15,277 bases of DNA from Patescibacteria group bacterium (GTDB lineage Bacteria; Patescibacteriota; Patescibacteriia; UBA9934; GWF2-40-263), in NCBI GenBank assembly GCA_004298405.1, contig SCSL01000034.1:1-15277 (forward strand). Reading direction: 5' to 3'. Positions within the stretch are counted from its first letter, which is position 1. The number at the start of each line of letters is the position of its first letter. Both the position numbers and the translations under genes were made by a program. Of this stretch, positions 5,654 through 13,768 are shown in pieces. The notes under the pieces are model-generated. The model did no database searches and was not told where the DNA came from. It saw nothing but the letters and a program-made list of their open reading frames with translations.

Positions 5654-8600
5654 TTATTCTACTGAAACATTCTGCCTCCCCACCAGCGCGGCGATTGCGC
5701 TGACGACCGAATCGGTCGCGGCGACGGAGTAGTCCGTCTGAATACGGCGCATCTGTCCGCCGGACTCTACCATCAGGCACACCGGCTTGGGACCGGGTGT
5801 CGACGTCAGAATTTCCCGAAGGCTCGCCACCATCTCCTGCGTGGGCTTGCCTTTGAGTGCGATTGAGAGTGAGCCTCGGTGGAGTATTGCTGGCGGCGAC
5901 TCCTCGTCCTTGGGTGTCATCTCCTGCCGCACATCTCCCGTGACCCATTGTCCGTCCTTGAGCATCCGCACGACATCCTCTATGTTCGTTTCATCTACTT
6001 CGATGAAACTATTAGCAAGAAGTTTCTTTTCTTCTCCATCGCGTGCAGATACTTTCGCCGAAACCAGCACAATGCGATCAGGTGAAAGCATTGTCTTCGC
6101 TTCTATATAGGTCCGTGGAAACACGATCACTTCCGTCGAGCCGGTAAGATCCTCAAGTCCCACAAACACCATTGGATCGCCCTTCTTGGTGATGATCTCC
6201 TTCACACTCGTAATGATTCCTCCAACGCGAGCAAACACACCATCCTTCTGGTCGACCACGCATGCGCAATCGAGCAAGTGACCCTTAAACGCCACCGCAA
6301 ACGGATCGTATGGGTGCGCACTCACATAGAGTCCCAACAGTTCCTTCTCCCATGCCAACAATTCCCGTGTTGTCGCCGGTGGAGAATCACGAAGAACAAT
6401 TCCATGACTCATAACCGACACCCCGGCAAACAGACTCTGTTGATTGCTTGCCTTCTCACGCTGGATTGCCTTGTTGTGCAAAAGAATACGATCGATGTTC
6501 TCGAACAACTGCTTGCGCTCCCCAAACCGATCCAGCGCGCCGACTTTAATAAGCGCCTCGAGCGATTTTTTGTTAAATGCTCTGTGTGAAATGCGTCCCG
6601 CGAAATCAGCCAAATGTTTAAATGGTCCGTGCGATTTTCGCTCCGTGATAATCGACTCAACCACTTCTTCCCCGAGATTCTTAATCACCAATAACCCGAA
6701 ACGAATCTGTGTGTCGCTCATGAATGTAAAATCTTTGCGACTCTCGTTAATGTCTGGTGAAAGAACGGCGATTCCCATACGACCGCATTCCTTCACCGCT
6801 TCGGCAATTTTTTCCAAATCACCAGACTCCGCGGTCATGAGAGCCGTCATATATTCGGCTGGGAAATTCGCCTTCATGTATGCCGTTTGGTACGCCACCA
6901 TGCCGTAGGAGGCTGCGTGCGCCTTATTAAAACCATAAGCAGCAAACGGCTCGATGAGTTTCCACAGCTCGGTCGCCTGCGCCTTTGTCATGCCGTGTTC
7001 GACAAACCCGTCAACAAGCTTCACTTTCTGCAACGCCATCTCCTCTGGAATCTTTTTCCCCATGGCTTTACGCAACTTGTCTGCTTCTAACCAAGAATAA
7101 CCAGCCAAATGAATGGCAGTTAACATCACGTCATCTTGGTACACGAGGAGTCCATACGATTTCTGTAAAAATTCTTCCATGCGCGTATCCATGAACTTCA
7201 CCAAGCTCGCGTCATGCTTGCGACGGATGTATTCCGGAATGACTTCAATGGGTCCTGGACGATACAACGCTACCATGGCCATGATGTCCTCCACGCGCTC
7301 AGGGCGCAAATCCATAAGATACTTGGTCATCCCGTCGCCATTGAGCTGAAACACACCCATGGTGTGACCGGTCGCCAGAAGCTCGAAGGTCTTTTTATCG
7401 CCGACGGGAATATCTTGCGTCACCACCTCGATCCCCTTCACCGCGCGCACCAATGCCACCGCGTCTCCCAAAATCGAGAGGTTACGGATTCCCAAGAAGT
7501 CCATCTTCACAAGCCCCGCAGACTCGACCGCATGCATCTCGTACTGCGTGATAATCTTTCCTTCCTTGGTATCAATCTGAAGTGGAGTAAAGTCTGTAAG
7601 ATCGGTCGGGGAAATCACGGTTCCCGCCGCATGAATGGAAACATGACGTGCACAGCCCTCAATGCGCTGTGCCAAGTCAATCACGCGACGGATGTTCGCA
7701 TCCGTATCATATTTTTTTCTCAGGTCAGGCGCTTCTTTGAGCGCACGTTCAAGCGTCATGGGGAATCCTTGCGATCCCATCGGCACCAACTTCGCGACTT
7801 CATCGATCATTCCATACGGAAATCCCAGCGCCCGACCAACATCGCGCACGCTTCCACGCGCAAGCATGGTTCCGAAGGTACAAATCTGGGCGACTTTTTC
7901 ATGGCCATACTTTCCACGCACATAATCAAGCACTTCATCACGCCGGTTATCGGCAAAATCGGCGTCGATATCTGGCGCGGACGGACGTTCAGGATTCAAA
8001 AAGCGCTCAAACGGCAACTGATACAAAAGCGGATCGATTGATGAGATCCCAATCGAGTAGCTCACAAGCGAACCAGCCGCCGATCCACGCGTGGTCGTGA
8101 CAATCCCATGCTCATTGGACCAAGTCAGAAAATCAGACACGATGAGCAGGTACGGACAAAACCCCTTCTGATCGATAATCTCAAGCTCGTAATTGAGACG
8201 TTTGATCTCAACTTCGTCGAGCTCTCGCTTACGCCGCTCTTTGAGTTTTGAAAATGCCTGATCTGTAAGTACTTGCCGGAATGTCTTCCCTTCTTCGATT
8301 TCAAACTTCGGGAAATTCCATTTGCCGAGCTCGAGCGTCACCTCGCACCGATCCGCGATGAGATGTGTGTTCTCAATCGCCTCAGGACAATCGCGGAATC
8401 GTCCTTCCATGTACTCCCCCGATACCATGGAAGCGTCGTACTCATACTGATTCATGCGCTCAAATTGCTCCAGCGTCTTTCCGCCCTTAATGCAGTTCAA
8501 AATCTTCCAGGCCTCCGTGTCCTGAGGTTTGAGGTAAAACGTATTCTTCGTCGCGACGAGCGGAACACCGAGTTCCTTCCCAAGTTCTATGAGGCGGGTG

Positions 8601-9163
8601 TTCGTGGCTTCCTGCTCCGCAATCTCTGGACGGTCAACCAACTCGAGGAAATAATTCCCCTCCCCGAACATACTCACATACCACCGAATCGCCTCCTTGG
8701 CCTCTACCACTTTCTCGAGCTTCAAAAGTTCATCGATCTCTCCCATGTGCCCGCCTGAGAGCGCAATCAATCCGTTACTGAATTTTTGGATGAGTTCCTT
8801 ATCAATACGAGGCTTATAATAAAACCCTTCAAGAAATCCAAGACTCGAAAGTTGAATCAAATTTTTGTAACCGATCTGGTTTTGTGCAAGGCACACCAAA
8901 CGGTTCGGTCGTGTGTCGATGCGCGCACGTTTGAGATGCCGACTATCTTGCGCTACATAAAAATCGACGCCGATAATGGGCTTGATCCCAGCGTCGATTG
9001 CCTTTTGGTAAAACTCAATCGCTCCGTAGAGTGTCCCATTATCGGTCAGCGCCACGGCTTTTTGCTCAAGCGCCCCCACGTGCTTCAAGAGCTCCTTCAC
9101 CTTAGGAAGAGCCTCAAGCAACGAGTAATGCGAGTGGGTATGGAGGTGGACAAATCGGGACAT
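5654..9163 (-). CDS. dnaE: DNA polymerase III subunit alpha
   Basis: This is the catalytic subunit of the replicative polymerase. From the ATG at 9163 it is 1169 aa, against 1160 in E. coli. Order: PHP domain (about 4-215, starting FVHLHTHSHYS), polymerase core with PDIDADF (catalytic D398, D400) and the third aspartate in GLVKMDFLG (D555), tandem helix-hairpin-helix region, beta-clamp motif QQSLF (908-912, in the place of E. coli QADMF), and an OB domain near 985-1065 (VGGIITSVKEI...GLEDLTGS). The PHP domain keeps H8 and H10 but lacks several metal ligands usual in active PHP domains (see findings). A TTG at 9190 lengthens the frame by 9 codons inside the upstream gene; the ATG is preferred because MSRFVHLHTHS is the normal family start. 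The gene lies 7 nt after a 74-aa gene and is probably translated by coupling; no SD. Confidence 0.96.
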   Translation of the reverse strand: MSRFVHLHTHSHYSLLEALPKVKELLKHVGALEQKAVALTDNGTLYGAIEFYQKAIDAGIKPIIGVDFYVAQDSRHLKRARIDTRPNRLVCLAQNQIGYKNLIQLSSLGFLEGFYYKPRIDKELIQKFSNGLIALSGGHMGEIDELLKLEKVVEAKEAIRWYVSMFGEGNYFLELVDRPEIAEQEATNTRLIELGKELGVPLVATKNTFYLKPQDTEAWKILNCIKGGKTLEQFERMNQYEYDASMVSGEYMEGRFRDCPEAIENTHLIADRCEVTLELGKWNFPKFEIEEGKTFRQVLTDQAFSKLKERRKRELDEVEIKRLNYELEIIDQKGFCPYLLIVSDFLTWSNEHGIVTTTRGSAAGSLVSYSIGISSIDPLLYQLPFERFLNPERPSAPDIDADFADNRRDEVLDYVRGKYGHEKVAQICTFGTMLARGSVRDVGRALGFPYGMIDEVAKLVPMGSQGFPMTLERALKEAPDLRKKYDTDANIRRVIDLAQRIEGCARHVSIHAAGTVISPTDLTDFTPLQIDTKEGKIITQYEMHAVESAGLVKMDFLGIRNLSILGDAVALVRAVKGIEVVTQDIPVGDKKTFELLATGHTMGVFQLNGDGMTKYLMDLRPERVEDIMAMVALYRPGPIEVIPEYIRRKHDASLVKFMDTRMEEFLQKSYGLLVYQDDVMLTAIHLAGYSWLEADKLRKAMGKKIPEEMALQKVKLVDGFVEHGMTKAQATELWKLIEPFAAYGFNKAHAASYGMVAYQTAYMKANFPAEYMTALMTAESGDLEKIAEAVKECGRMGIAVLSPDINESRKDFTFMSDTQIRFGLLVIKNLGEEVVESIITERKSHGPFKHLADFAGRISHRAFNKKSLEALIKVGALDRFGERKQLFENIDRILLHNKAIQREKASNQQSLFAGVSVMSHGIVLRDSPPATTRELLAWEKELLGLYVSAHPYDPFAVAFKGHLLDCACVVDQKDGVFARVGGIITSVKEIITKKGDPMVFVGLEDLTGSTEVIVFPRTYIEAKTMLSPDRIVLVSAKVSARDGEEKKLLANSFIEVDETNIEDVVRMLKDGQWVTGDVRQEMTPKDEESPPAILHRGSLSIALKGKPTQEMVASLREILTSTPGPKPVCLMVESGGQMRRIQTDYSVAATDSVVSAIAALVGRQNVSVE

Positions 9164-9170
9164 AGGGCAC

Positions 9171-9395
9171 TTACAAAAGTGTCTCCTCAATCCCCCTTGC
9201 CGTGTTTAATTCTTGCTGAACTCCAAGTATTGCCGCTCGAAATCGATTAACCTCTTGTGTGGAATTCGGAAATTTATCTGGAGCTAATGCTACGGCGAGA
9301 TCCCATAGTTCTTTGACGACTTCAAACCTCTCCTCAATAGACATCGAGTCAAACTGTTGATTCTGGATTTTTTGTGCCTCACGTGGGGTCATCAT
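9171..9395 (-). CDS. Hypothetical 74-aa protein upstream of dnaE
   Basis: The 74-aa product (MMTPREAQKIQNQQFDSM...) is soluble and helical, with no cysteine or membrane span. It contains SIEERFEVVKELWDLAVAL and ends AARGIEETLL-like (NTARGIEETLL). The stop lies 7 nt before the dnaE ATG, so the two genes are surely co-transcribed. Two adjacent ATG codons (9395 and 9392) can start it; no SD is present. It is preceded by a candidate extended -10 box 10 nt from the ATG. I do not recognise the family. The tight link to dnaE suggests co-expression only; it is not enough to call a replication function. Confidence 0.65.
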   Translation of the reverse strand: MMTPREAQKIQNQQFDSMSIEERFEVVKELWDLAVALAPDKFPNSTQEVNRFRAAILGVQQELNTARGIEETLL

Positions 9396-9405
9396 ATCTG
9401 CCCAG

Positions 9406-9414
9406 AGCTTACCA
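9406..9414 (-). promoter_or_regulatory. Candidate extended -10 promoter of the 74-aa gene and dnaE
   Basis: The minus strand reads TGGTAAGCT, with 10 nt between this box and the ATG at 9395. The identical TGGTAAGCT, also 10 nt from an ATG, precedes the antitoxin gene at 13941. The hexamer TAAGCT is only a moderate -10 match, so the case rests on the recurrence and spacing. Confidence 0.4.
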
Positions 9415-9430
9415 TCTCGTGGCAGAATCT

Positions 9431-9470
9431 AAAAGCCCGCCTTCGCTCGATTTTTCGAGCTTCGGCGGGC
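9431..9470 (-). terminator. Palindromic-element terminator after the 9493-9834 gene
   Basis: GCCCGCC (9435-9441) pairs with GGCGGGC (9464-9470), with an inner CTCGA/TCGAG stem and a symmetric TTCG/CTTC internal loop; the minus strand continues with TTTT. It carries the same CTTCGCT...AGCTTCGG core as the copy at 707-744, and the same family is inserted in pheT. It should end the pheST transcript before the dnaE unit. Confidence 0.8.
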
Positions 9471-9492
9471 AGGCAGGGTTTACTTTTTGTAC

Positions 9493-9834
9493 TTACGTTT
9501 CATCGTCTGTGACGACCTTTTTCTTCTTACTCGTCTTCTTGGTTCCCGAGGCACTCTTGTTCATCTGTTTATCGATAAGATACTCCACCGCTTTGCCTGT
9601 CGTATGAACAACCGCCCCAAGCGCGGCACCGGTTGAATCGAATTTTTTTCGGATCCCGTCGATCGCGGATTCCATTTTGGCAAGCGTTTCTTGAACAAGA
9701 CTAATCGTGTCATTCGCGCGCTTCATGATGCTTGCGACCTGCCAGAGCAACCAAAACACGACGGCAGAAATCCACAAGACACAAAACGCGAGCACGATGT
9801 AAAGAATCTCTAGGGGTGTAAACATATCCTCCAT
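9493..9834 (-). CDS. Small single-pass membrane protein with Lys-rich tail
   Basis: The 113-aa product has one hydrophobic helix at about 8-33 (LEILYIVLAFCVLWISAVVFWLLW), then an amphipathic segment (about 34-70) with ANDTISLVQETLAKMESAI, and a highly basic C-terminus (KKTSKKKKV). It resembles the general plan of DUF948-type proteins (TM helix followed by a coiled-coil), although I cannot assign the family with certainty. The positive tail favours a cytoplasmic C-terminus. The ATG at 9834 lies 7 nt after the pheT stop; an ATG three codons later (9825) is possible. It is probably the last gene of the rseP/TA/pheST transcription unit, ended by the hairpin at 9431-9470. Its role is unknown. Confidence 0.75.
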   Translation of the reverse strand: MEDMFTPLEILYIVLAFCVLWISAVVFWLLWQVASIMKRANDTISLVQETLAKMESAIDGIRKKFDSTGAALGAVVHTTGKAVEYLIDKQMNKSASGTKKTSKKKKVVTDDET

Positions 9835-9841
9835 TTAGAAC

Positions 9842-12358
9842 TTACGATCGTATTGTAGCACCAAATTCTTCTTCGAGCACTAGACGGATCTTCCCCATCT
9901 CCTCTTCAACTTCGTGTGCCTCAAGTGTTTTCTCCAAAGATCGAAACGCCATGTGCACGGCCATGGATTTTCGTCCCTCTTCCACACCTTTGCCACGATA
10001 AACGTCGAATAGGACATACTCAACCAATAAGGTTGATGCCTTTCGTATCGCTGACTCAAGCGCAAACGCGGTTGTGCGTTCCCCTACGGTAAAGGCGATA
10101 TCGCGCTTGGCATCGGGATACAACGGGATCGGTGTGAATATCGTTGAAGCACGCTCAAGCGCGGCCAACATGGTGACATTCATCTCTGCGATGGCTACGC
10201 GTCGATCAATCCCCAGAGTCTGCGCAACATCAGAACGAACTTCAGCGAGCATCCCATACTTTTTTCCATTCACAAGAATCTCTGTCGCACGACTCGGATG
10301 CATCCACATTCCCGGCTTTTCCATTTCGTGAAAGCTCACGTCAAATCCCGCCGACAGAAGCGTAGTCTCAACCTGTTGACGAAGTTCCACAATCGGCGAC
10401 GCATCTCCTTGGGCGCTGTACGCGATCCCAAGGTGATATGGCTGTGCGGGCAATGTTCCCCCTTGTCCGTCTTCATCCCCTTTCCTGTTACCCATGAACA
10501 CACGAGCGATCTCAAACACAGATACCACCGGGAACGAGCGATGATTGATCGCCACCGTGTCAAACATATTTGGGACAAGCGACTGACACAGGTATGGACG
10601 ATCTTCCGCAAGCGGATTGGCGAGCTTCAGATGGTCTTCCAGGGCAAACCCGAGCGTCCGCAACATGTCGGGAGCAACAAACGCGTATCGATAGACTTCC
10701 GTACATCCAAGCCCGACGGACAATGTGTTGCGGATATCACGAACAAGAAGGCGCAAGGGATCTTGGGCGGATGGCACAATGGAAAACGACGGAAGTGTTG
10801 ATTCAATCTTCTCGTATCCCCACACGCGAGCAATCTCTTCGATGACATCCTCAGCAATCGAAACATCCTTGGTCGCACGCCACGACGGAATAGTCACTTG
10901 CACGACTCTGCCCCCGGTAGCTCCAGGCTTCCCTGCCCCCCGAAGCTTTAGCGAAGGGGGGAGCCTGGGTGCCGCCTTCACAGCGAACCCAAGCCTCGTA
11001 AGAATCTCCTCCATATTCTTAGCAGGAATCTCGGTTCCAAGTCGTTGATTCACAAGATCGACGCTCAGAGACACATGGGACGGCTTTGGAGGGTGAGGAT
11101 ACACATCGATAACTTTCGACGCAACGTTCGCACCAGGACTCAGCTTACGCATCAGTTCTACGGCTCGGCGCAGGGCAAGCTCGCACAGATTCGGATCGAG
11201 GGACTTTTCAAAACGAGCGGACGACTCGGAACGCAAAGCAAGTTTCATCGACGTCTTACGTACACTTACGGGATTGAAGTTTGCCGATTCAAATACAATC
11301 TTTGTGGTCTTTTCACTCACCCCGCTTCCCTCTCCTCCCATCACACCCGCAATTGCCATAGGTTTTTTGCCATCGGTAATCAGTAACATGGACGAATCAA
11401 GCACATACGTCTTTTCGTCAAGCGCCGTAATCTTTTCCTTTGCATGTGCCGCGCGCACGACGATCTCGCCGCCGAGAATATCCGCATCAAATGCATGCAT
11501 AGGCTGGCCAAGCTCGAGCATGACGTAGTTGGTCACGTCCACAACGTTGTTGATCGATCGCACCCCGCACGCTTCGAGTCGATGCTTCATCCAATCAGGC
11601 GATTCACCAACAATCACTCTCTCCATCGCCACAGCCATATATCTTGGGCACGCCTGGGCATCCTCAACCTTCACGTTGAGATTCATTCCTTTTCCCGTTG
11701 TAATCTTTTTTGGTTCGTACTTTGCTAATTTCGATTTCGTCAGAGCCGCAACCTCCCGTGCCATGCCGTAATGCCCCATCAGATCAGGACGATTGGTAAG
11801 GGACTTATGTTCGATATCAAAAATAACATCGTCCAACCCAAGCGCCATGGCAAGCGGCGTACCAACTTTTGCGTCGACATCGCCTAGGTTGCGAATCTCA
11901 TGGTCACCTTCAACCTGCGAGAGTCCGATCTCCTGGCTCGAACAAATCATGCCTTCGCTGTCCTCGCCACGAAGTTTCGTTTTCTTGATCTCAACAAGTT
12001 CTCCTTCCCCGTGCCATCTTACCCACGCGCCAGGGAGAGCGACCGCAACCTTCATGCCAACGGCGACATTCGTTCCTCCACAGACGATCTGCACGATACG
12101 GCTCCCTCCCCCCCTAGCCCCCCCTCTGGCAGGGGGGGTATCTCCGATATCCACCTGACATACCTGAAGTTTATCCGCGTTTGGGTGTGTAGAAACCGAC
12201 TTGATTATTCCCACGACGATGTGCTTAAGCGCAAAGGCTTGATCCTTCACACTTTCCACTTCGACGGTTGAAAGGGTGATGCGCGAAGCAAGCTCTTTGT
12301 CCAAAAGAGCTGGTGGCAGTTTCACAAATTCGGAAACCCATTTTTTTGAAATCAACAT
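9842..12358 (-). CDS. pheT: Phenylalanine--tRNA ligase beta subunit with two palindrome-derived insertions
   Basis: PheRS beta forms the alpha2-beta2 enzyme with PheS in the cytoplasm, and recognises and edits tRNA-Phe. The 838-aa protein (E. coli 795) has the EMAP-type tRNA-binding domain (about 40-150), the B3/B4 editing domain (starting near SINNVVDVTNYVMLELGQ), B5 (about 400-460), the catalytic-like core, and a C-terminal FDX-ACB anticodon domain (about 745-838, starting IPLYPDAKRDIAF). Two low-complexity stretches break conserved regions: residues 74-86 (TPPARGGARGGGS) in the tRNA-binding domain between VDIG and IVQIVCGG, and residues 464-484 (PRLPPSLKLRG...) just before the conserved VTIPSWR. 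Both correspond to palindromic DNA at 12102-12138 and 10923-10968, and both keep the frame. The ATG at 12358 is 1 nt after the pheS stop, so translation is coupled; no SD. Confidence 0.97.
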   Translation of the reverse strand: MLISKKWVSEFVKLPPALLDKELASRITLSTVEVESVKDQAFALKHIVVGIIKSVSTHPNADKLQVCQVDIGDTPPARGGARGGGSRIVQIVCGGTNVAVGMKVAVALPGAWVRWHGEGELVEIKKTKLRGEDSEGMICSSQEIGLSQVEGDHEIRNLGDVDAKVGTPLAMALGLDDVIFDIEHKSLTNRPDLMGHYGMAREVAALTKSKLAKYEPKKITTGKGMNLNVKVEDAQACPRYMAVAMERVIVGESPDWMKHRLEACGVRSINNVVDVTNYVMLELGQPMHAFDADILGGEIVVRAAHAKEKITALDEKTYVLDSSMLLITDGKKPMAIAGVMGGEGSGVSEKTTKIVFESANFNPVSVRKTSMKLALRSESSARFEKSLDPNLCELALRRAVELMRKLSPGANVASKVIDVYPHPPKPSHVSLSVDLVNQRLGTEIPAKNMEEILTRLGFAVKAAPRLPPSLKLRGAGKPGATGGRVVQVTIPSWRATKDVSIAEDVIEEIARVWGYEKIESTLPSFSIVPSAQDPLRLLVRDIRNTLSVGLGCTEVYRYAFVAPDMLRTLGFALEDHLKLANPLAEDRPYLCQSLVPNMFDTVAINHRSFPVVSVFEIARVFMGNRKGDEDGQGGTLPAQPYHLGIAYSAQGDASPIVELRQQVETTLLSAGFDVSFHEMEKPGMWMHPSRATEILVNGKKYGMLAEVRSDVAQTLGIDRRVAIAEMNVTMLAALERASTIFTPIPLYPDAKRDIAFTVGERTTAFALESAIRKASTLLVEYVLFDVYRGKGVEEGRKSMAVHMAFRSLEKTLEAHEVEEEMGKIRLVLEEEFGATIRS
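10923..10968. repeat. Palindromic element inserted in frame in pheT (copy 2)
   Basis: CCAGGCT (10923-10929), a 6-nt bulge, CCCCCC (10936-10941), a 14-nt loop region, GGGGGG (10956-10961) and AGCCTGG (10962-10968) make a 13-bp two-part stem. The core CGAAGCTTTAGCGAAGG is the reverse complement of CCTTCGCTAAAGCTTCGG, the same half-sites as in the hairpins at 707-744 and 9435-9470. In the pheT mRNA there is no T-run after the hairpin, so it should not terminate. Confidence 0.8.
12102..12138. repeat. C/G-run palindromic element inserted in frame in pheT (copy 1)
   Basis: The + strand holds runs of C interrupted by TAG, then CTCTGGCA and a run of seven G, so a C-run and a G-run can pair. It is translated as TPPARGGARGGGS. 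Its sequence differs from the CTTCGCT/AGCTTCGG family, so it is a second element type in the same gene. Slippage in these runs makes the exact length prone to sequencing error. Confidence 0.65.
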
Positions 12359-12359
12359 A

Positions 12360-13388
12360 CTAGAACTGTTTCAAGAATCTCAGATCGCCAGATTCAAGAT
12401 GTCGAATATCGTCAATGCCATACTTGAGCATGACTAACCGTGTAAGTCCGAAGCCGAAGGCAAACCCGGAATAAACATCCGGATCGACCCCTCCTTCTTT
12501 GAGAACATTCGGGTGCACCATCCCAGCGCCAAAAATCTCGAGCCATCCGCTGTGCTTACACAATCGACAACCCTGACCTTTACACAAGTAACAAGTCACT
12601 TCTCCATTCACTCCCGGCTCCACAAATGGATAAAACTTTGGACGAAGACGAATCTTTGTATCTTGACCATACAGATGTTGTGCGACAACTTCGAGCACTG
12701 CTTTCATATGCGCCATCGAAATACCCTTGTCCACGACGAGTCCTTCAAGTTGATGAAAGGTATGCTCGTGACGTACATCCGTCGCTTCGTTGCGAAAGAC
12801 ACGCCCCGGAGCAATCAGACGTAAAGGAACTCCGTACGCGCGCATCCCTCGAATCTGCACAGGCGATGTCTGAGTGCGCATCACCGTATCAGGACGCCCA
12901 TCAACATAAAACGTGTCCTGCATGTCGCGTGCGGGATGCGATGGCGGAATGTTAAGGGCGGTGAAATTGTAAAAATCGCTTTCAAGCTCTGGTCCATCTA
13001 GGACCATGAACCCCATGGACGTAAATAACTCCTCAAGATCTTGTTGAACGCGTGTTACTGGATGAAGTGTTCCACGAGGCCGCGTGTGAAGCGCCGGCTC
13101 GGTCACGTCGATCCACTCCTTTGCGGCACTCGATGCCATGGATGCCTTAGAGACTCGACATTCCGCTTCCCCAAACGCCGCCTCGATCGCTTCTTTCACC
13201 TCATTGGCAACGGCACCCACCAGCTTGCGCTCCTCATCCGCCAGGTTCGCCATCTCTTTCATGAGACCATTCAGTTTTCCTTTGCGTCCCAAAAACTGTG
13301 TCTTCAATTCCTCAAGCGTCTCGCGATCGACGACATGGTCGACGATCTCAGCAAATTCTTTTTTTAATTGTTGGAGCCGGTCTTTCAT
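12360..13388 (-). CDS. pheS: Phenylalanine--tRNA ligase alpha subunit
   Basis: This is the catalytic subunit of PheRS. From the ATG at 13388 it is 342 aa (E. coli 327), with an N-terminal coiled coil (about 1-85) and then the class II core: RTQTSPVQIR, the motif 2 region around RVFRNEATDVRHEHTFHQLEG, and motif 3 around GFGLTRLVMLKYGIDDIR. A CYLC-x4-CRLC four-cysteine cluster in the core is a probable zinc knuckle; E. coli PheS lacks it but many other bacterial PheS have it. The start is uncertain: a GTG at 13403 overlaps the PIN gene stop by 4 nt (GTGA) and adds MIFRI before MKDRLQQL. The ATG gives the usual N-terminus, while the GTG has the overlap expected of coupled genes. No SD is present at either. 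pheT follows after 1 nt. Confidence 0.96.
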   Translation of the reverse strand: MKDRLQQLKKEFAEIVDHVVDRETLEELKTQFLGRKGKLNGLMKEMANLADEERKLVGAVANEVKEAIEAAFGEAECRVSKASMASSAAKEWIDVTEPALHTRPRGTLHPVTRVQQDLEELFTSMGFMVLDGPELESDFYNFTALNIPPSHPARDMQDTFYVDGRPDTVMRTQTSPVQIRGMRAYGVPLRLIAPGRVFRNEATDVRHEHTFHQLEGLVVDKGISMAHMKAVLEVVAQHLYGQDTKIRLRPKFYPFVEPGVNGEVTCYLCKGQGCRLCKHSGWLEIFGAGMVHPNVLKEGGVDPDVYSGFAFGFGLTRLVMLKYGIDDIRHLESGDLRFLKQF

Positions 13389-13399
13389 AATTCGAAATA

Positions 13400-13768
13400 T
13401 CACGGTACGAGAACGTTCACATCACGGATCTTTTTAAAACCAATGTCACGGGTTGCAACAGGAGCTCGCAACAAAACAGCTGTCGCCGCAATCACGCTAT
13501 CAGACATGGTAAGTTTCAATTCTCGACGAATACGTGCCGCTTCCCTGGCAACAGAGAGATCTACATCTACGACAAGAACTTGCTTCAACCAAAGCTCGAT
13601 CATTAGTACTTCTTGAGGAATGATCTTAGGGAAACCTAAAAGTTCCACCACGGTAATGGTAGAGACACTAAAACTTTCACCCATCGCACGCTGTCGATTA
13701 ATCCAAGAAACGATTGCTGCGTCGTCGTTGATATATAAAATCACGACGTTTGTATCCAAGACGATCAT
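13400..13768 (-). CDS. PIN-domain ribonuclease toxin, VapC-like
   Basis: The 122-aa protein is a full PIN domain: DTN at residues 5-7 (D5), E42 in VVELLGF, D90 in LTMSDSVIAATA, and D108 in ATRDIGF. These are the four acidic residues that hold the metal ions in VapC-type toxins, which cut RNA (often tRNA). The ATG at 13768 overlaps the antitoxin stop in an ATGA, the usual arrangement of TA pairs. The gene ends in a TGA that overlaps a possible GTG start of pheS. It is intact, so it should be active unless held by the antitoxin. Targets cannot be told from the sequence. Confidence 0.9.
   Translation of the reverse strand: MIVLDTNVVILYINDDAAIVSWINRQRAMGESFSVSTITVVELLGFPKIIPQEVLMIELWLKQVLVVDVDLSVAREAARIRRELKLTMSDSVIAATAVLLRAPVATRDIGFKKIRDVNVLVP

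Noticed and set aside
7214..8041. 275-codon open frame on the + strand
   Set aside because: It lies wholly antisense to the polymerase core of dnaE, including the catalytic PDIDADF region, has no family features and is rich in R/H from reversed codons.
9164..9190. TTG start extending dnaE by 9 codons
   Set aside because: It lies inside the upstream 74-aa gene, and the family begins at MSRFVHLHTHS.
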